A DNA stretch of 64,000 nt from Alphaproteobacteria bacterium. GTDB taxonomy: Bacteria > Pseudomonadota > Alphaproteobacteria > Rhodobacterales > Rhodobacteraceae. A program made the translations under genes and the position numbers. The stretch covers positions 115,513-179,512 of the forward strand of contig JAUHZO010000010.1 of NCBI GenBank assembly GCA_030425925.1, given 5' to 3'. Numbering within the stretch: position 1 is the first letter of the stretch; every line of letters starts with the position of its first letter. Below are positions 52,174 through 60,596 of the stretch, one piece after another. Below the pieces are notes generated by a model. That model saw nothing but the letters and a program-made list of their open reading frames with translations. It searched no databases and was not told the DNA's origin.

Positions 52174-52655
52174 GGCAACCTCACGAACTGGCCCTGCGGG
52201 ATGGCGACACCGGCGACATGGGCGAAAAAGGCATAAAGGCCAAGCGGCACCAGAACGGCGCAGACCAGCGCCGTCACCGGGTGCCGGGTGCGGTAGAGAA
52301 AGGCGCTTGCCGCAAAGGCCAGCATGCTGGTCCAGACCATGCCCAGCCGCGGCAGCAGCAGCACCGTCAGGATCATCACGGCGGCGATGCCCGCAAGGCG
52401 CAGGCCGGCACCGGGCACCGGTTCGGCGCTGTCCGCCGCGCCGTCAGCGGTTTCCCCGGCTTCGGTGTAGCGGGTGAACACAAGGATCACCCCGGTCAGC
52501 GCCAGCAGTCCCGACAGGACATAGGGCCAGAAGGTGGGCGACAGCACGATGTTGCGCACGTTCGAGGGGCTGGAGACAAAGGCGGGGATGGCCGCCAGGC
52601 ACAGTACCGCCGCCAACGCCAATGAGACGAGGCCCAACCGTCTGTTGATATCCAT
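52170..52655 (-). CDS. Tripartite tricarboxylate transporter, TctB-family small subunit
   Basis: 161 residues with four predicted helices (LVSLALAAVLCLAAIPAFV, LSGLLALTGVILVF, IAAVMILTVLLLPRLG, ALVCAVLVPLGLYAFFAHVAGV) and an acidic loop EAGETADGAADSAEP in the middle, as in TctB. It forms the small membrane part of the transporter. It lies 72 bases after the binding-protein gene and overlaps the TctA-type gene. Confidence 0.88.
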   Translation of the reverse strand: MDINRRLGLVSLALAAVLCLAAIPAFVSSPSNVRNIVLSPTFWPYVLSGLLALTGVILVFTRYTEAGETADGAADSAEPVPGAGLRLAGIAAVMILTVLLLPRLGMVWTSMLAFAASAFLYRTRHPVTALVCAVLVPLGLYAFFAHVAGVAIPQGQFVRLP

Positions 52656-52727
52656 TGCCGCTGCTTTCTACCCGACAGGAACGATCCGGCCGCCCCGCGG
52701 ACGGCCGGAACAGGGGATGCTGCCGGA

Positions 52728-53699
52728 TCAGCCTTCGATCCGCATGCCCAGTTCATCCACCAGCGCGCGGAACTTCTCGTACTGGTTCTGGATGAAGGCA
52801 TTGGCGTCTTCGGGGCTCATCACGTCGATCACCGAGCCACGCGCCGTCATCTGCTGCACAAAGGTCTCGTCCCCGGCGGCCTCGGCCATCCAGGTGCCCC
52901 ATTTCGCGGCGACCTCGTCGGGAAGCCCGGCGGGCCCCGCAATGCCGGTCCAGCCGACCAGCGCATTCAGCCCGGGCTTGCCCAGGTCGTTGGCGGTGGG
53001 CGCGTCGAAGCCGGGCACCGGCTCGGCGGTGGTGACCATCAGCGGCTTGAGCTGGCCATTGGCGACAAAGCTCGCCAGCGCCGAGGAATTGGTGCAGATG
53101 AAGGTCGCGGTGCCGTTCAGGACCGCCGTGGCCGCCGCGCCGCCGCCCTGAAGCGGGATATGCGTTGCGTCTTCAAGCGGGTTCTCGACCCCGAACTCGC
53201 TCAGCACCATGGCGCCGGCCAGGTGCAGAAGCGACCCGACCCCGGACGAGGAATAGGTCACGCCGCCCTCGGCGACCTTGGCCACCAGGTCGTCCATCGA
53301 CTCGATGCCGCCACCGGGCCGCACGGCGCAGGCCACGGGGTTGATCTCGTAGACGGTGACAAAACGGAAATCGTCCAGCGTATAGGGCAGCGTCGCCTTC
53401 ATCGCGGGGTTCACCGAATGCGATCCGACACGGGCGAACAGCATCGTGTAGCCGTCGGCCCGGGCATTCTGCACCGCCACCGATCCGGTCACGCCCCCTG
53501 CCCCGGTGATGTTCGACATGACCAGGGCCGAACCCACGGCCTTGCCCAGCGGTTCGGCGATCGTGCGCGCCGAGATATCCGTGGCACCGCCGGCACCGTA
53601 GGGGATGACCATGTTGATCGGCCGTTCCGGATACTCCGCCAGGGCGGCCCCCGCCGACAGCATGCAGGCCAGACCTGCCATGAACGATTTGAGTTTCAT
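52728..53699 (-). CDS. Tripartite tricarboxylate transporter, TctC/Bug-family binding protein
   Basis: 323 residues from ATG 53697-53699 after CAGGGAGGAACA. A cleavable signal peptide is likely (MKLKSFMAGLACMLSAGAALA, then EYPERPI). The mature part has the Bug signatures YPERPINMVIPYGAGGATDISARTIAEPL, NITGAGGVTGSVAVQNARADGYTML and the late FDAPTANDLGKPGLNALVGWTGIAGPAGLP. It captures an organic acid in the periplasm for the two permease subunits downstream. A divergent LysR gene probably controls it. Confidence 0.93.
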   Translation of the reverse strand: MKLKSFMAGLACMLSAGAALAEYPERPINMVIPYGAGGATDISARTIAEPLGKAVGSALVMSNITGAGGVTGSVAVQNARADGYTMLFARVGSHSVNPAMKATLPYTLDDFRFVTVYEINPVACAVRPGGGIESMDDLVAKVAEGGVTYSSSGVGSLLHLAGAMVLSEFGVENPLEDATHIPLQGGGAAATAVLNGTATFICTNSSALASFVANGQLKPLMVTTAEPVPGFDAPTANDLGKPGLNALVGWTGIAGPAGLPDEVAAKWGTWMAEAAGDETFVQQMTARGSVIDVMSPEDANAFIQNQYEKFRALVDELGMRIEG

Positions 53700-53774
53700 T
53701 GTTCCTCCCTGAGCTTTTCGCCACTTGATTACACCGGTATATTCGTAAATCATCTTTAATGAAAGCAATCACGA

Positions 53775-53808
53775 CTTACGCACATTGTAAGATTGAGTTA
53801 CGAAACTC
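53775..53808. promoter_or_regulatory. Two palindromes in the tctC-lysR spacer
   Basis: CTTAC-N7-GTAAG (53775-53791) and GAGTT-ACGA-AACTC (53795-53808) lie side by side, the second ending directly at the LysR GTG start. LysR-type operators commonly have such a dyad with an AT-rich centre. They would allow self-repression and control of the transporter genes. Confidence 0.45.
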
Positions 53809-54702
53809 GTGTCCGTCAAGCATCTTCGCACGCTCGTCGCCATTGCAGACCATCGCACCTTCAGCGATGCCGCCGACAGCCTGTGCCTGACCCATGCCGC
53901 TGTCAGCCAGCATGTCAGCGCGCTGGAAGAGGAAATCGGCGTGGCGCTGTTCGACCGCAGCCGCCGGACGCCGGTTCTGAATGCCACCGGGCGGGCGCTG
54001 GTGCAGCGCGCGCGGACCCTGCTGCGGGACTATGACAGCCTGTATGCCTCGGTTCTGGGGCGCGACATGGCCAGCGGGGACCTGCAGGTGGGCGTGCTGC
54101 CCACCGTGCTGTCGACGCTGGCGCCGCGCGCGATCCTGCGCCTGCGGGAGTCCTGCCCCGGGCTCAGGCTGCAGATCCGCCCCGGGCTGACGGCACCGCT
54201 GCTGACGGCCATCGAACGCGCGCAGCTGGACGGGGCCGTGGTGACGCTGCCGCCAAACCCGCCGGAGTCGCTGAAATTCGAGCCGATCGCGGACGAACCG
54301 CTGATGCTGATCGCGTCCGAGCAACTGGCGGGCGACAACGTGATGGACCTGCTGCAAAGCCAGCCTTTCATCCGCTTCAACCGCGATGCGGTGGTGGGCA
54401 CCATGATCGAAGGCTGGCTGCAGGCCAACCACGTCAATGTCCGCGAGACCATGGAGTTGTCGAGCCTCGATTCGATCACCAGCATGGTCTTTGCCAATAT
54501 CGGCGTCTCCATCGTGCCGCGCCCCTCGGCCCGCCCGTTCAATCCGTTGCCGCTGCGCTGGCTGCCGCTGGACGACCGGACCCCGTCGCGCGGCCTGGCG
54601 CTGGCCTATCGCCGCACCACATCGAACGCCTGGGCGCTGGACGAGGTGCTGGCGGCCTTCCGCGCCTCGTGCGACGACAGCGGACCGCCGGCAGATGGAT
54701 GA
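53809..54702 (+). CDS. LysR-family regulator of the TTT transporter
   Basis: 297 residues. The winged helix MSVKHLRTLVAIADHRTFSDAADSLCLTHAAVSQHVSALEEEIGVALFDRS is followed by the effector domain from about 90 (GDLQVGVLPTVLSTLAPRAIL). The GTG at 53809 has no Shine-Dalgarno sequence and abuts a palindrome, so the message may be leaderless. It is divergent from the TctC-type gene (109-bp spacer) and overlaps the TauE/SafE permease gene downstream by 8 bases, so it may control both. Confidence 0.9.
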   Translation: MSVKHLRTLVAIADHRTFSDAADSLCLTHAAVSQHVSALEEEIGVALFDRSRRTPVLNATGRALVQRARTLLRDYDSLYASVLGRDMASGDLQVGVLPTVLSTLAPRAILRLRESCPGLRLQIRPGLTAPLLTAIERAQLDGAVVTLPPNPPESLKFEPIADEPLMLIASEQLAGDNVMDLLQSQPFIRFNRDAVVGTMIEGWLQANHVNVRETMELSSLDSITSMVFANIGVSIVPRPSARPFNPLPLRWLPLDDRTPSRGLALAYRRTTSNAWALDEVLAAFRASCDDSGPPADG

Positions 54703-55450
54703 CGGCCTGCTCTACTTCGTGCTTGCCGGGATCGCGGGCGGGTTCGTCAACGGGTTTGCCGGAACCGGAACGGCGCTGTTCGGGCTGGGGTTCCTTCTGG
54801 CGGTGCTGGAGCCCGCCGACGCGGTGGCCTGCATCGCCTTCCTGTCGGCGCTGTCGGGCCTGCAGGGCCTGTGGACGGTGCGCCGGACCATCCCGCGCAT
54901 CCTGCCGCGGATCGCCCGCTTTGTGCTGCCCGCGCTGCTGGGGCTGCCGCTGGGCCTGTGGCTGTTGCAGTTCACCAATGCCGACATCCTGCGCCTGCTG
55001 GTGGCGCTGCTGCTGATGACCTATGGCGGATGGTTCGGCTTTGCGCGCACCCTGCCGCGGCTCCGGACACGGATGCCGCGCATGGACGTTCTGGTCGGTG
55101 CGGCCAGCGGGGTGCTGGGCGGGCTGGCCTCGCTGTCGGGGTCGCTGACCGCGATCTGGGTGCCATTGCAGGGCTGGCCCAAGGTGGAAACCCGCGCGGT
55201 GCTGCAGACGCTGAACGTCTCGGTGCTGACGCTGACCTCCGGCACGCTGTTCCTGTCGGGCGGCACCACCCCGGCGGCCTGGACGGCGCTGGCCGTCGTG
55301 CTGCCGGTGGGGGTGGTCTCGGCCCGGTTCGGGATCTGGCTGTTTCACCGGCTGAGCGACGAGGTGTTTTCGCGCACGCTTATCCTGTTGTGCCTGGCCA
55401 TGGGGCTGGGAATACTGCTTGGCACACTGGTTCAGGGAGGGGCATCATGA
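54695..55450 (+). CDS. TauE/SafE-family permease
   Basis: 251 residues with about eight hydrophobic helices and the two family repeats: IAGGFVNGFAGTGTALFGLGFLL (about 12-34) and VGAASGVLGGLASLSGSLTAIWVPLQGWPK (about 130-160). TauE/SafE proteins are thought to move sulfite, sulfoacetate or other organic anions across the inner membrane. The ATG at 54695 lies inside the end of the LysR gene and its stop overlaps the GST gene (ATGA), so the three are coupled. A sulfite-oxidase-family gene lies 2 kb away on the other strand, which may be coincidence. Confidence 0.85.
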   Translation: MDDGLLYFVLAGIAGGFVNGFAGTGTALFGLGFLLAVLEPADAVACIAFLSALSGLQGLWTVRRTIPRILPRIARFVLPALLGLPLGLWLLQFTNADILRLLVALLLMTYGGWFGFARTLPRLRTRMPRMDVLVGAASGVLGGLASLSGSLTAIWVPLQGWPKVETRAVLQTLNVSVLTLTSGTLFLSGGTTPAAWTALAVVLPVGVVSARFGIWLFHRLSDEVFSRTLILLCLAMGLGILLGTLVQGGAS

Positions 55451-56064
55451 AGACACTCTACATTTCCCGGGGAAGCTCGGCGCTTGCCGCGCATATCCTG
55501 ATGGAGGAGATCGGCGCGCCCTACCGGATCGAAGAGGTTCCGATCCCCGAAGGCGCGCATCGCAGCGCGGGGTATCTTGCCCTCAACCCCAAGGGACGGG
55601 TGCCCACGCTGGTCGATGGCGACACGGTGGTGACCGAGAACCCGGCGATCCTCACCTATCTGGCCGAAACCCATCCCGAGGCGGGGTTGCTGCCGCAGGA
55701 CGCCGCAACCCGGGCCCGGGTGAACGAGATCGCGGCCTATCTTTGCGCCACGGTCCATGTCGCCTTTGCCCACAAGCAGCGCGGGGGGCGATGGGCGGAC
55801 GACCCGGACGTGATCGCCGGGATGCAGGTCAGGGTGGCGGACAATCTGCGCGACTGCGCGGCGGTGATCGACGGGCACTGCCTGACCGGCCCCTTCGTTC
55901 TGGGCGAACACTATTCGCTGATCGACCCCTACATGTTTCTTGTCCCGCGCTGGATGGCGGCGGCGGGCGTTGCGCTGGACGCCTATCCGCGGCTGGGGGC
56001 GCATCGCGCCGCCATGCTGGCGCGCCCGGCGACGCAGACCGTGCTGGCGGCGCACGGGCTCTGA
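55447..56064 (+). CDS. Glutathione S-transferase family protein
   Basis: 205 residues. The thioredoxin-like N-domain is MKTLYISRGSSALAAHILMEEIGAPYRIEEV, with the cis-Pro segment GRVPTLVDGDTVVTENPAILTYLAE. The helical C-domain follows, with HYSLIDPYMFLVPRWMAAAGV. Ser10/Ser11 are candidate glutathione-activating residues. It is cytosolic. The start overlaps the permease stop by 4 bases (ATGA) after GGGAGGGGCATC. It is probably a detoxification or isomerisation function; the substrate is unknown. Confidence 0.9.
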   Translation: MKTLYISRGSSALAAHILMEEIGAPYRIEEVPIPEGAHRSAGYLALNPKGRVPTLVDGDTVVTENPAILTYLAETHPEAGLLPQDAATRARVNEIAAYLCATVHVAFAHKQRGGRWADDPDVIAGMQVRVADNLRDCAAVIDGHCLTGPFVLGEHYSLIDPYMFLVPRWMAAAGVALDAYPRLGAHRAAMLARPATQTVLAAHGL

Positions 56065-56079
56065 CGCCCGCTTGTCACC

Positions 56080-57615
56080 TTATGGCTCGGGCGCGAGAAG
56101 CCCGTCGATGCGGACATCCAGGCAGACCGGCCCGGTGGCGGTGCGGGCCCGCGCCAGGGCCGCGGCCACGTCCTTTACGGTATCCACGGACAGGCCCGTC
56201 GCCCCCAGGGCTTCGGCAGCGCGGTCATAGCGCGCATCCGACAGGGTGCAGCCATGGGTCCGCTCCGCGCCGTAATCGCGCAGTTGCAGGGCGTGTTCGG
56301 CGTTCCAGCGGCGGTCATTGCCGATGATCGCGGTAAAGCCGATCCCTTCGCGGGCGGCGGTTTCGAACTCTGTGAAATGGAAGCCCGCGGTGCCGTCGCC
56401 CATCAACAGCACCACGTCGGCCTGCGGATCGGCCAGCTTGGCCCCGATGGCATAGCAGATCCCGGCCCCGATCACCCCCGAGACACCGTTGATGATCCGC
56501 CGCGGCGCGGGCACCAGGGCCTGCGCCCATTGTCCGAACTCGCCGCCATCGGCGATCACGACAGGCGACGGCAGCGAGGCCACATGACCGGCCACCGCCC
56601 GGCACAGGGTGGCCGATGTCAGGCCCTCTGACGCGACCTCGGCCCGCGCCGACAGGGCGCGGGTCAGGCGATCCAGCCAGTCGCCCGTGCCCGCGGCAAC
56701 GCCGGCCAGCGCGGCGGCATGGGCCGCCGGATCGTCCTCGATCCCCGCGACCAGCCGCCCGCCAAGGGCGCGGCGGGCCCGCGCCGCCTCGGCCGGATCG
56801 CCATGCACGGTGATCCAGCGCGCCCGGGGCCAAAGCTCTTCGGCCCCGAAGCCCAGCGAGAAATCCACCGGCTTGCCCAGGACGACCACCAGATCCGCCT
56901 CGGCCCAGAGCGCGCCGAACCGTCCCAACGCGGGATCCTTGCGGCCCCGCGGGCTCTGCATCCGCACAAGCGGCAGGTTCCCCGCCGCCGCGGGCCCGGC
57001 CACCCCCGGCCCCAGCAGGATCAGCGGCTGCTCTGCCGCGTCCAGCGCCGCCAGCATCTGCGCCGTGTCGGGCGCAGGCGCTGCGACGGTGGGCGGCGCA
57101 AACGGCGCGTGCGGTGCCACCCGGGCCTTCAGCACGTCGTCCGGCAGCGCCACATGCACCGGCCCCGGCTGCCCCGCGCGCGCGCGTTCAAAGGCTTCGG
57201 CCAGCGTCGGCTCCACCTGCTCGGGATCGGTGATGCGCACCGACCATTTGGTCAGCGCCTCGGTCATGGCGATCTGCGGCATTTCCTGGAACGCCCCCCG
57301 GCCGTCCAGCGCCACCGGGCTGTCGCCCGACAACAGCAGCAGGGGCGTCTGCGAGGCCGCCGCGGTGATCAGCGGCGTGATGGCGTTGCCCAGCCCCGCC
57401 CCTGCCGTCACCAGCGCCACGCCGACACCGCCGGACAGGCGCGCATGGCCCTCGGCCATGAACCCCGCCGCCGCCTCGTGCCGTGTGTGGACAAGCCGGA
57501 TATCGGTGTCGAGAAGCGCGTCGAAGACCGACATGATCTGGTTGCCGGACAGGGTAAAGACGGTCTTCACCCCGGCCCCGGCCAGCGCGCGCGCCACAAG
57601 ATCGGCACCGCGCAT
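56080..57615 (-). CDS. ThDP-dependent enzyme (acetolactate synthase/benzoylformate decarboxylase family)
   Basis: 511 residues from ATG 57613-57615. The three domains of the POX/ALS family are present: N-terminal pyrimidine domain with catalytic Glu47 in HTRHEAAAGFMAEGHARLSGG, central domain, and C-terminal ThDP domain with GDGTAGFHFTEFETAAREG and IIGNDRRWN. At 511 residues it is shorter than true acetolactate synthases and is not convincingly sulfoacetaldehyde acetyltransferase. A 2-oxo-acid decarboxylase or carboligase is likely. Its ATG overlaps the stop of the Mo-enzyme gene by one base, so it is the last gene of the minus-strand cluster. Confidence 0.82.
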   Translation of the reverse strand: MRGADLVARALAGAGVKTVFTLSGNQIMSVFDALLDTDIRLVHTRHEAAAGFMAEGHARLSGGVGVALVTAGAGLGNAITPLITAAASQTPLLLLSGDSPVALDGRGAFQEMPQIAMTEALTKWSVRITDPEQVEPTLAEAFERARAGQPGPVHVALPDDVLKARVAPHAPFAPPTVAAPAPDTAQMLAALDAAEQPLILLGPGVAGPAAAGNLPLVRMQSPRGRKDPALGRFGALWAEADLVVVLGKPVDFSLGFGAEELWPRARWITVHGDPAEAARARRALGGRLVAGIEDDPAAHAAALAGVAAGTGDWLDRLTRALSARAEVASEGLTSATLCRAVAGHVASLPSPVVIADGGEFGQWAQALVPAPRRIINGVSGVIGAGICYAIGAKLADPQADVVLLMGDGTAGFHFTEFETAAREGIGFTAIIGNDRRWNAEHALQLRDYGAERTHGCTLSDARYDRAAEALGATGLSVDTVKDVAAALARARTATGPVCLDVRIDGLLAPEP

Positions 57616-58718
57616 CACGCCTCTGCCACCAGGACGGGCACGGCCTGCGTCGCGTTGTTGCCAAAGCCCGCGACGTCCCAGGGCGGGTCCAGCGGCTGCA
57701 CCGCGCCACGTGCATCGGTTGCCCGACACCGCAGGACGTATTCCCCCGGCTCTGCGGGCCAGACGCAGGACCAGCCGGTCCAGGCAAAGCCGGTTTCCGC
57801 CGGGGTCAGCGTGGCGTCGATCCAGGTGTCGCCCCAGCCCAGTTCGACCCGCGTTATGGGCACCCCGCCCCCCGACCAGGCGCGGCCCTGCACCTGCACC
57901 GGGCCCGGCCGGACGCGGCGCGCGCGCGAGGACCAGTCCGGCAGACCGGGCGGCACCATCAGCGACTTGACCCGCATCTCCGTCACCGGGATGCCGGGAT
58001 CTTCGGCACGGTCGCGATAGCGGTAGGTGCGCACCTGCTGAAAGCCCTGGTAGGGGGTCTGCACCGCGTCGACCCGGCTCAGCCACTTGACCGAGGCCAT
58101 GCCGTACCAGCCCGGCACGATCAGCCGCAGCGGCGCGCCGTGCTGCGGCAAGAGCGGCGCGCCGTTCATCTCGTAGACCAGCAGGACGTCCAGCGCGGCG
58201 AGCTGGTCCGGCGTCAGGCTGCGGCCGAAATTGTGCTCTACCCCGTCGTCAAAACCGCGATCCGCGCCGGTAAAGACGAAATCCACCGTGCCCGCGGCGG
58301 GCCGGGCCCTTTCGATCAGCGGGGCCAGCGGGGTTCCTGTCCACTCTGCGGTGCCCACCGCCTCGACCCCCCAGGGCATGGATTGCGACCGTGACGCATG
58401 GCCCCGCCGCCCATTGCCCGCACATTCCAGGGTGACCGTGCGCGTCTGCCGCGGCAAGGCGCGGATCCCCGCCATGTCGATGGAGAACGGGGCGTCGAAC
58501 CCCTCGGCAAAGTCCAGCCGGTGGGTCGCCGCGTCCAGCGCGGGCACATCGAAATGGATCAGCAGGTAATGCTGGCCCACCGGCGTGACCGGGTCGCACA
58601 GGCTTTCCAGCAGGATGCCCGAGTTGCGGTTGGCCAGCCGCACCTCGTTTTCGCTGAAACTGTCGGGCGTGCCGCGGCGGCGCCCCGTGCCGCCTTCGAA
58701 GACCGCTTTCAGGTCCAT
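57615..58718 (-). CDS. Sulfite-oxidase-family molybdopterin protein
   Basis: 367 residues. The Mo-cofactor domain has the Mo-ligating Cys99 in VTLECAGNGRRGHAS, PWGVEAVGTAEWTGTPL and LVYEMNGAPLLPQHGAPLRLIVPGWYGMASVKWL. The C-terminal dimerisation domain has VQVQGRAWSGGGVPITRVELGWGDTW and YVLRCRATDARGAVQPLDPPWDVAGFGNN. This is the SorA/SoxC/plant sulfite oxidase fold. There is no haem domain and no visible signal peptide, so it may be cytosolic or exported with a partner. Substrate is sulfite or another small oxo-acceptor. It overlaps both neighbours by one base. Confidence 0.85.
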   Translation of the reverse strand: MDLKAVFEGGTGRRRGTPDSFSENEVRLANRNSGILLESLCDPVTPVGQHYLLIHFDVPALDAATHRLDFAEGFDAPFSIDMAGIRALPRQTRTVTLECAGNGRRGHASRSQSMPWGVEAVGTAEWTGTPLAPLIERARPAAGTVDFVFTGADRGFDDGVEHNFGRSLTPDQLAALDVLLVYEMNGAPLLPQHGAPLRLIVPGWYGMASVKWLSRVDAVQTPYQGFQQVRTYRYRDRAEDPGIPVTEMRVKSLMVPPGLPDWSSRARRVRPGPVQVQGRAWSGGGVPITRVELGWGDTWIDATLTPAETGFAWTGWSCVWPAEPGEYVLRCRATDARGAVQPLDPPWDVAGFGNNATQAVPVLVAEA

Positions 58719-59383
58719 CAGATCACCTCGTCGGTTCGGTCGTCGCTTTCGCCGTAGCGCTTGAGCACCGCAGGTCTGGTGCCTTCGTAGACCCGGGCGA
58801 CGTTCTGCGCGATCCTGGCGTTTTCGCGCTCGAACAGGCAATCGCCGTTCAGGTCGGAGGCCACGATGAACGGCCCCATGCGGTTGCATCTGAGCACCCA
58901 CATCGCCTGCGCAAGGCCCAGTTCCTCGCTCCAGTGCACCGCCTCGACGTTCTCGACGCCGCGGCCCAGCAGGGCCCCGGTGCCATAGCCCACGGTCGAC
59001 AGGTAAACCGCGCCATTGGGCACGAAGTAGTCGCGGTAGTCCCGGGACGTCATGCCGCCCTTGCCCACGATCAGCCTGGCCCCGGTCTTGGCCATCCATT
59101 CCGGCAACCACTTGGCAAAGCGGAACGACGCCGTGGCCGTGACCGCCCCCATGTCGAAAGAGCCGTCGGCCCGGATGGACGCGGCGGGCGAGCAATGGAA
59201 ATTGGCGGCCGAGTCGCGCGGCAATTCCATCGGGATATTCGCCTTGTCCTCCAGCGCGCGCATGTAGACGCCTTCCCGCGCGGTGTACATCAGCCCGTCC
59301 AGATAGACGATATCGCCCAGCCGAAGATCGGCGATGGCTTCGGGTGTCGGGGTGGTGGACAGGCGGATTTCGCGGAGCTTCAT
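58718..59383 (-). CDS. Class I fumarase/tartrate dehydratase beta subunit
   Basis: 221 residues from ATG 59381-59383 (MKLREIRLSTTPTPEAIADL). It has the family's C-terminal-domain pattern: LRLGDIVYLDGLMYTAREGVYMR, PMELPRDSAANFHCSPAA, KTGARLIVGKGGM and NGAVYLSTVGYGTGALLGRGVENVEAVHW. It pairs with the alpha subunit to make an Fe-S hydro-lyase acting on fumarate/malate, tartrate or mesaconate. The frame stays open upstream through a tandem repeat, but without family sequence. Its stop overlaps the Mo-enzyme ATG. Confidence 0.9.
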   Translation of the reverse strand: MKLREIRLSTTPTPEAIADLRLGDIVYLDGLMYTAREGVYMRALEDKANIPMELPRDSAANFHCSPAASIRADGSFDMGAVTATASFRFAKWLPEWMAKTGARLIVGKGGMTSRDYRDYFVPNGAVYLSTVGYGTGALLGRGVENVEAVHWSEELGLAQAMWVLRCNRMGPFIVASDLNGDCLFERENARIAQNVARVYEGTRPAVLKRYGESDDRTDEVI

Positions 59384-59412
59384 CGGATGGTCCTGCCCTG
59401 AACAGGGGCCGC

Positions 59413-59484
59413 GAGCCTGCCCCGGACGGGATCCGGGAGCCTGCCCCGGACGCGATCCGGGAGCCTGCCCCGGACGCGATCCGG
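59413..59484. repeat. 24-bp tandem repeat, three copies
   Basis: Three adjacent 24-bp units (59413-59436, 59437-59460, 59461-59484). Units 2 and 3 are identical, and unit 1 differs at one base. Each contains the dyad CCCGGA-CGCGA-TCCGGG. The array fills much of the 163-bp spacer between the two fumarase subunit genes. A further inverted repeat, CCCCGGGTCACGCCCGGGG, follows at about 59513-59531. Confidence 0.9.
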
Positions 59485-59546
59485 GGTCACTTCCCCCGTG
59501 CCGGCGATGAGGCCCCGGGTCACGCCCGGGGCACGGGTTGCCCTGG

Positions 59547-60503
59547 TCATTCCGCCGCCTCCTGCTGCATCGGCCAGTCCACCGTCTCGCGCCGCATGTA
59601 GGGCGTGAACCAGTCCGGATCGGTGCGGTGCTCCACCCGCCCGTCCGGGTAAAGCCGCGCCACGGCGCGGCGGGACGACAGGCAGAAGGCATGCACCGAC
59701 ATGGGCATGCCACCGGTGTGGCAATAGCCCACCTCGATATGGCAATCGATCACCATGTTCTTGCCGACAAAGCCCATGGCCCCCATGCCGATGGAATTGC
59801 CCAGGCCGCGGAACTCGTCCTCGAGCGCGGCGATCCGGGGATCGGGGTTGCGCGAGCCCACCACCCGCAAGGTCGAGGCGCGCTTGCCCAGGGTCATGCA
59901 GATATCCTTGGACCCGCCCAGCCCGATCCCGATGATCGCCGGCTGGCAGGCCAGGCCGCGCTTGCCAAACGCCATCAGGCTGTCCAGATAGAACCGCTTG
60001 ATGCCCTGGATGCCGTCGGACGGGAACAGCATCCGGTAATCGGTGCCGAAAAGCCCGCCCTTGTGCACGGTGATCAGGTCGATCCAGTCGCCCTCGGGCT
60101 CGTACGCGTATTCGATCTCGGGCGCGCCGATGCCGACATTGTTGTCGTGATCGGTGCGCCAGAGCGGATGCACCCGGTTGGGGCGCAGCGGCACCTCGAC
60201 GGTCATTTCGGCGGTGGCGCGCCGCAACGCGGTCTCCAGCGCGCACATCCCGCCCTCGACGCGGGCGGCATTGCCCAGCTTGACGAACCAGCGCGGCACG
60301 CCGGTATCGCCGCACATGGCGCGGCGGTCTTCCCGGGCCGCCTCGTAGTTCTCCAGCATGGCCCGGAGCACGAAGGCGGACAACTCGCCCTCTTCGCTGG
60401 CAGCGGCGCGCTTGAGCCCGTCGAGATAATCCTCGGGGATGTCGATGGCCGCCTTGTCCATCAGCGCGCGGGCGGTGGCGTGGATCTGGTCAATGGCAAT
60501 CAC
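59547..60503 (-). CDS. Class I fumarase/tartrate dehydratase alpha subunit
   Basis: 318 residues from a GTG (60501-60503), chosen because AAGGAGACGGCACC precedes it and MIAIDQIHATARALMDKAAIDIP then matches the family start. The Fe-S-binding Cys64 is in MCGDTGVPRW. Further motifs are GIGAPEIEYAYEPEG, QPAIIGIGLGGSKDICMTLGKRA, GNSIGMGAMGFVGKNMVIDCHIEVGYCHTGGMPMSV. With the beta subunit it forms an oxygen-sensitive [4Fe-4S] hydro-lyase. It follows the flavoprotein subunit of a succinate dehydrogenase-like complex on the same strand, so fumarate made there would go to malate. Confidence 0.9.
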   Translation of the reverse strand: MIAIDQIHATARALMDKAAIDIPEDYLDGLKRAAASEEGELSAFVLRAMLENYEAAREDRRAMCGDTGVPRWFVKLGNAARVEGGMCALETALRRATAEMTVEVPLRPNRVHPLWRTDHDNNVGIGAPEIEYAYEPEGDWIDLITVHKGGLFGTDYRMLFPSDGIQGIKRFYLDSLMAFGKRGLACQPAIIGIGLGGSKDICMTLGKRASTLRVVGSRNPDPRIAALEDEFRGLGNSIGMGAMGFVGKNMVIDCHIEVGYCHTGGMPMSVHAFCLSSRRAVARLYPDGRVEHRTDPDWFTPYMRRETVDWPMQQEAAE

Positions 60504-60540
60504 GGTGCCGTCTCCTTGTTGCCCATGGGGTCGGCGCGGG

Positions 60541-60586
60541 GCGCTTTCTTGCAAAGAAAGCGCGCGAAATCTTTGCAAGATTTCGC
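60541..60586. repeat. Twin perfect hairpins
   Basis: Two back-to-back inverted repeats, each with 10-bp arms and a 3-base loop: GCGCTTTCTT/AAGAAAGCGC (60541-60563) and GCGAAATCTT/AAGATTTCGC (60564-60586). They fill the spacer between the flavoprotein gene stop and the fumarase alpha start, and would fold in the transcript. This looks like a dispersed intergenic palindrome unit rather than a terminator, because no U-run follows. Confidence 0.85.
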
Positions 60587-60596
60587 TCCGCCCCGC

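Noticed and set aside
56080..57615. Sulfoacetaldehyde acetyltransferase (Xsc)
   Set aside because: It is about 80 residues shorter than Xsc, and no phosphate acetyltransferase or taurine genes are nearby; only the broad ThDP family can be supported.
59413..59484. Possible CRISPR array
   Set aside because: The units are directly adjacent without unique spacers and there are no cas genes; this is a simple tandem repeat.
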